From NCBI GenBank assembly GCA_021464245.1, contig JADCRB010000074.1, forward strand, positions 1,756,208 to 1,820,207: a stretch of 64,000 bases of DNA. Reading direction: 5' to 3'. The translations under genes were made by a program, and so were the position numbers. The notes under the pieces were generated by a model. That model worked only from the letters and a program-made list of their open reading frames with translations, was not told the DNA's origin and did no database searches. Origin of the DNA: Carallia brachiata. Lineage: Eukaryota > Streptophyta > Magnoliopsida > Malpighiales > Rhizophoraceae. Shown in pieces: positions 61,101 to 64,000 of this stretch. The first letter of the stretch is position 1, and every line of letters begins with the position of its first letter.

Positions 61101-64000
61101 TTCATATTACTCTTTTTATACATAATCTAATGTTAAAAAAAACAAGAAAATTTTTTTTCTTATATCGAATTCAAAATGCTGTGCTATGAACTAGAAGAAT
61201 AAGAATTCAAGTGGCTTGGTCTCACAGTTCAATGCAACTTACATCTATTGTCTTTTTTTTTTTTTTTTAATTATTGCCCCAGTACACAAAATGGACACTC
61301 AACAATCCACATTCCGCTTTGAACTACTAGAATAAGCTATTGACCTGAACATGATAAAAGACTCACGAGCTGCAAATCAGTCCAATATTTAAATTAGTAT
61401 AAAATTTTAAAAAAAATTTACTAACAGCTATATACGTTACCTTTATGAAAGGCCCTTGGGCATCCATCACAAAGAATAAGATTTCCACCATCAGAGCAGA
61501 TGATGCATAGGTCATCGTTATCCTTAGCAGAATACTTGCGCCCTTTTGAAAGAGATATTGCCAGTTCATGGAGTGACACACCATTAGACGTATAAATGTA
61601 TGCATAGCTGTCAAATGAACACAAAACTCATGAACACATCCAAGGGGAAAGCCCATTAATCTGAGAAGCTGAAACATGACCAGTTAAAAGCTTACGGTTT
61701 TTTGCGAGTAGCCCAACCAGCGTGAGCTTCAAATGTTGAGGGGCTGACCTGCATGTCAGTAGAGGATACTGCCAATATGTATGATGAAAGATTGAAGGAA
61801 TCACATCATTAAATCAGGAATAAAATGTACCTCAGAATTGCAACAAAGACACAGTATTCCGAATCCCCTCTTACAGCCCACAAGCAATTTCTGTCCAGAA
61901 GATTCGATTTTTTCACATACTAAGAAGAGGACAATACACAAGCAAGTAAAATATTTATCTCAATCACCTGTCCACGAGCATAGTATGCTACTTCAGTTCC
62001 ATCAGGCAATCCACCTTCCTCAAAAACCAATTTATGCAGCCGCTGATCTCTTGAGAAGAAAAAAAAAAAAATACCAGAACACAAGATCACATGCCAAAAA
62101 CAGAAAGCAGCACTTCAACACGTATACAGTGATAAAATATGAAAATGAAAACAACTACTGGACAACTGCTATTGCTATTGAATACATTAACAGCAAATAG
62201 AAACCAACTTTGTTGTTATCTTCCACTGGCACTTATTTTGTGGAGAACCACCTGATGATGGGCTTTTCAAGGACTTTGACACTAACGAAGGTTTTAATAC
62301 CCTGAAACATAAAAATTGAAACAATGACAAGCGCCTTCAGAAAGGAGCAGCAGAGTAAAATATCTGAACAAAAATATATTAAATCACAGCCATCTCTCAT
62401 TTGATTCCAAAGCTAAAGCTATCATCTACTCACAGGAAAACAAAAGGAAATGAATTCTACTAAGTTCAGCACCAAATTAACAAGATAAGGACCTTGGAGA
62501 AGTCTTCCATTGCTTATTTTTCTGCAAGGACAGATGCAATGAAGCACTTTTGGAGAGCTTTTCACTCAAAACCTGATTTGGAGACCTGAAGTCATGAGAG
62601 CAAACCCAATAAGAAATGTATGTTCTATCATTCCACCAACAAGAGCATATATGGGAATGCTAATTAACATATATCCGTCTTTACATATGGTTTTAGAACA
62701 AAACAAGTGTCCCTCACCAACCAAAATTTGAAAGTTCAAACTTATCCCGCGGACATTGCCGCATGAAGCAAGGGAGATAGATAAGTTAGCTATGCTAACT
62801 TTGTTGTTACTTACTGTTGACTCTTTTTTCTTGAAGACATGCGCACTGGAGCATTTGGGGACAACTTTGTCCTCGAATCTGATTTCAATGACCTGAAAAG
62901 ACACACAGACAGGAGATGTATCCAGTTCACAATACCGGACATAAACGATAATGAAGGAAAATGCTTCTATCATTTTATTGCGCCAAAACAAAAGGTACAA
63001 GGGATTAAAAAGGGATACCAACTTTCGTTTTATCTTCAATGGAGTACTATCTAGTGAGGAGGTAGACATAGAAGCACTTCTCGCTGACTCCAACGTAGAA
63101 GTGGTTTCTGCTGAGCTGAAATAACCAAAACAGAATCACATCAAACCTTGTCATCTACACAAAAGACTTATCAAATTAGTGACAGTTAAAATGACAATTG
63201 CAGGCTTTGCAATTTGGAGAATTTTATGCGATGGATTTAATCTGATGAAGCAATAGTCCACAAAAAATGTGGCTTCGTGTTAGGATAGTTCTATAAAAAA
63301 AATATGCTATAAATTTTAGATTAAGAAAAGTTACTATAAACCCAACTTTATAAGCATATAAATGCCATTCTGGTCGCTTGCAAAGCTGAGAAAGTATTGC
63401 TCAATAATCCCAGAGACAGACGATCAAATCCTAGCAAAATGGCACAGGAAAAATGCAAATCTGCACATCACCTCTATTTCTGATACATAATCTTCCAAGT
63501 GCATTGAATCTATAACCGACCAGTAAGATAATATAGACTCCCTTCACATGAATGAATGTTCTATAATTTATGGCCCTGCCATTGCCATTTGTGTGTCAAC
63601 ACAGGATAACAAATGCATCAGAGCAATCACATTCAGCAACCCTAGTGACAACACTAGTGACAGTTCATAATCTTAGCTCCATAAAGCAAAATAAATCACT
63701 TAGGAATAACACGAATTAAGAGCTGCAACAGCACACCTGGCTCTAATGCCATTCTCAAAAGTTGCACTTCCATGAGATTCCTTCAAGTCTGCACATGTAT
63801 TGCAAAGAGGCCCTACTTTGCCCACACAAATTGAAGGGAAGGTACCTAGATCATTTAAAAATCACAGAGCAAGTGGAAGAATAATAAAATAATCAAGAAG
63901 CTTAAAAAAACTTTGCCATAAAAATATAACCAAGAGAAAAATTCAGAGATTAAGTGAAAAGCTCACCTTTGCATCTCCTACAAGTGAAAGTTTTTTCTTC
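58173..64000 (-). CDS. PHD-finger/GNAT acyltransferase-like chromatin protein (3' part, 19 exons)
   Basis: Exons, in coding order: 63967-64000 (runs off the window), 63737-63845, 63019-63115, 62815-62892, 62493-62572, 62205-62301, about 61968-62049, 61831-61890, 61696-61748, 61441-61607, 60704-60914, 60534-60591, 60242-60298, 59906-60151, 59205-59266, 59039-59095, 58865-58958, 58414-58554, 58173-58292. Domains in order: a Cys-rich start; [30 protein letters not shown] (Tify-binding type); PHD finger 1 ([19 protein letters not shown]); a second Cys/His cluster ([24 protein letters not shown]). The C-terminal GNAT fold includes [11 protein letters not shown] and [10 protein letters not shown]. 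This matches At3g53680/At2g36720, relatives of the histone acetyltransferase IDM1/ROS4; a nuclear chromatin role is inferred. Phases agree everywhere except at the sixth-to-seventh exon junction (62205/62049). Confidence 0.9.
59386..59459. repeat. Perfect 37-bp tandem duplication in an intron
   Basis: Copies 59386-59422 and 59423-59459, beginning GAAGCATCATTATAAAAGTA, are identical. They lie in the intron between coding exons 59906-60151 and 59205-59266 of the PHD gene. Confidence 0.95.
60477..60505 (+). repeat. (GA)n microsatellite in a PHD gene intron
   Basis: Nine GA units followed by imperfect GTGA/GAGA units, located just downstream (minus strand) of exon 60534-60591. Seen directly. Confidence 0.85.

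Noticed and set aside
1..64000. CRISPR arrays, operons or bacterial-type gene clusters
   Set aside because: No regularly spaced repeats and no close-packed same-strand genes; introns throughout show a plant nuclear region.

Overview
The window is nuclear DNA of a dicot plant. Genes are split by short AT-rich introns with GT/AG borders, intergenic DNA is very AT-rich with long A/T tracts and small inverted-repeat transposons, and the proteins are plant-specific or plant-typed (PLATZ, ATL RING-H2, plant NCS1 permease, nicotinate N-methyltransferase, PHD/GNAT chromatin protein). A woody rosid such as Citrus would fit, but I cannot prove the species. The relatives of four genes map, as I recall them, to one part of Arabidopsis chromosome 3: LOS4 At3g53110, VPS37-1 At3g53120, NANMT At3g53140 and the PHD gene At3g53680. 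This suggests a conserved block enlarged by insertions.

Layout. 47-1058 (+): last three exons of a DEAD-box helicase of the LOS4/Dbp5 type. 1960-2766 (+): a frame-broken pollen Ole e 1-like gene. 4851-8161 (-): complete seven-exon ESCRT-I subunit VPS37. 8.5-17.8 kb: gene-poor, with a 500-bp Mutator-like MITE at 15791-16290. 18099-19497 (+): PLATZ zinc-finger transcription factor. 22545-23350 (-): ATL-type RING-H2 ubiquitin ligase with a frame break. 25829-27590 (+): plastid-type NCS1 nucleobase permease with a frame break near its N-terminus. 27.6-35.2 kb: gene-poor, with two copies of a small MITE family and several diverged direct repeats. 35636-37362 (+): complete 2-oxoglutarate/Fe(II) dioxygenase. 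37.4-43.9 kb: gene-poor, with a tandem duplication and a hAT-like MITE. 43890-46719 (+): complete nicotinate N-methyltransferase. 46774-54642: decayed Copia LTR retrotransposon with a truncated 5' LTR, starting only about 55 bp after the methyltransferase stop. 54984-57185: two copies of an unidentified segment separated by a second hAT-like MITE. 58173-64000 (-): 19 exons of a PHD-finger/GNAT-fold chromatin protein whose 5' end lies outside the window.

The genes do not form a pathway; they are independent housekeeping, regulatory and metabolic genes. The most notable overall signal is that four of the nine genes (Ole e 1-like, ATL, NCS1, PHD) carry one- or two-base length changes that break an otherwise well-conserved frame or splice junction, while the other five read cleanly. 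Either the assembly has residual indel errors or several genes here are decaying. A second theme is short, nearly perfect tandem duplications (19, 25, 28, 37, about 46 and about 220 bp), two of which lie across stop codons. I found no convincing new defence or biosynthetic system.
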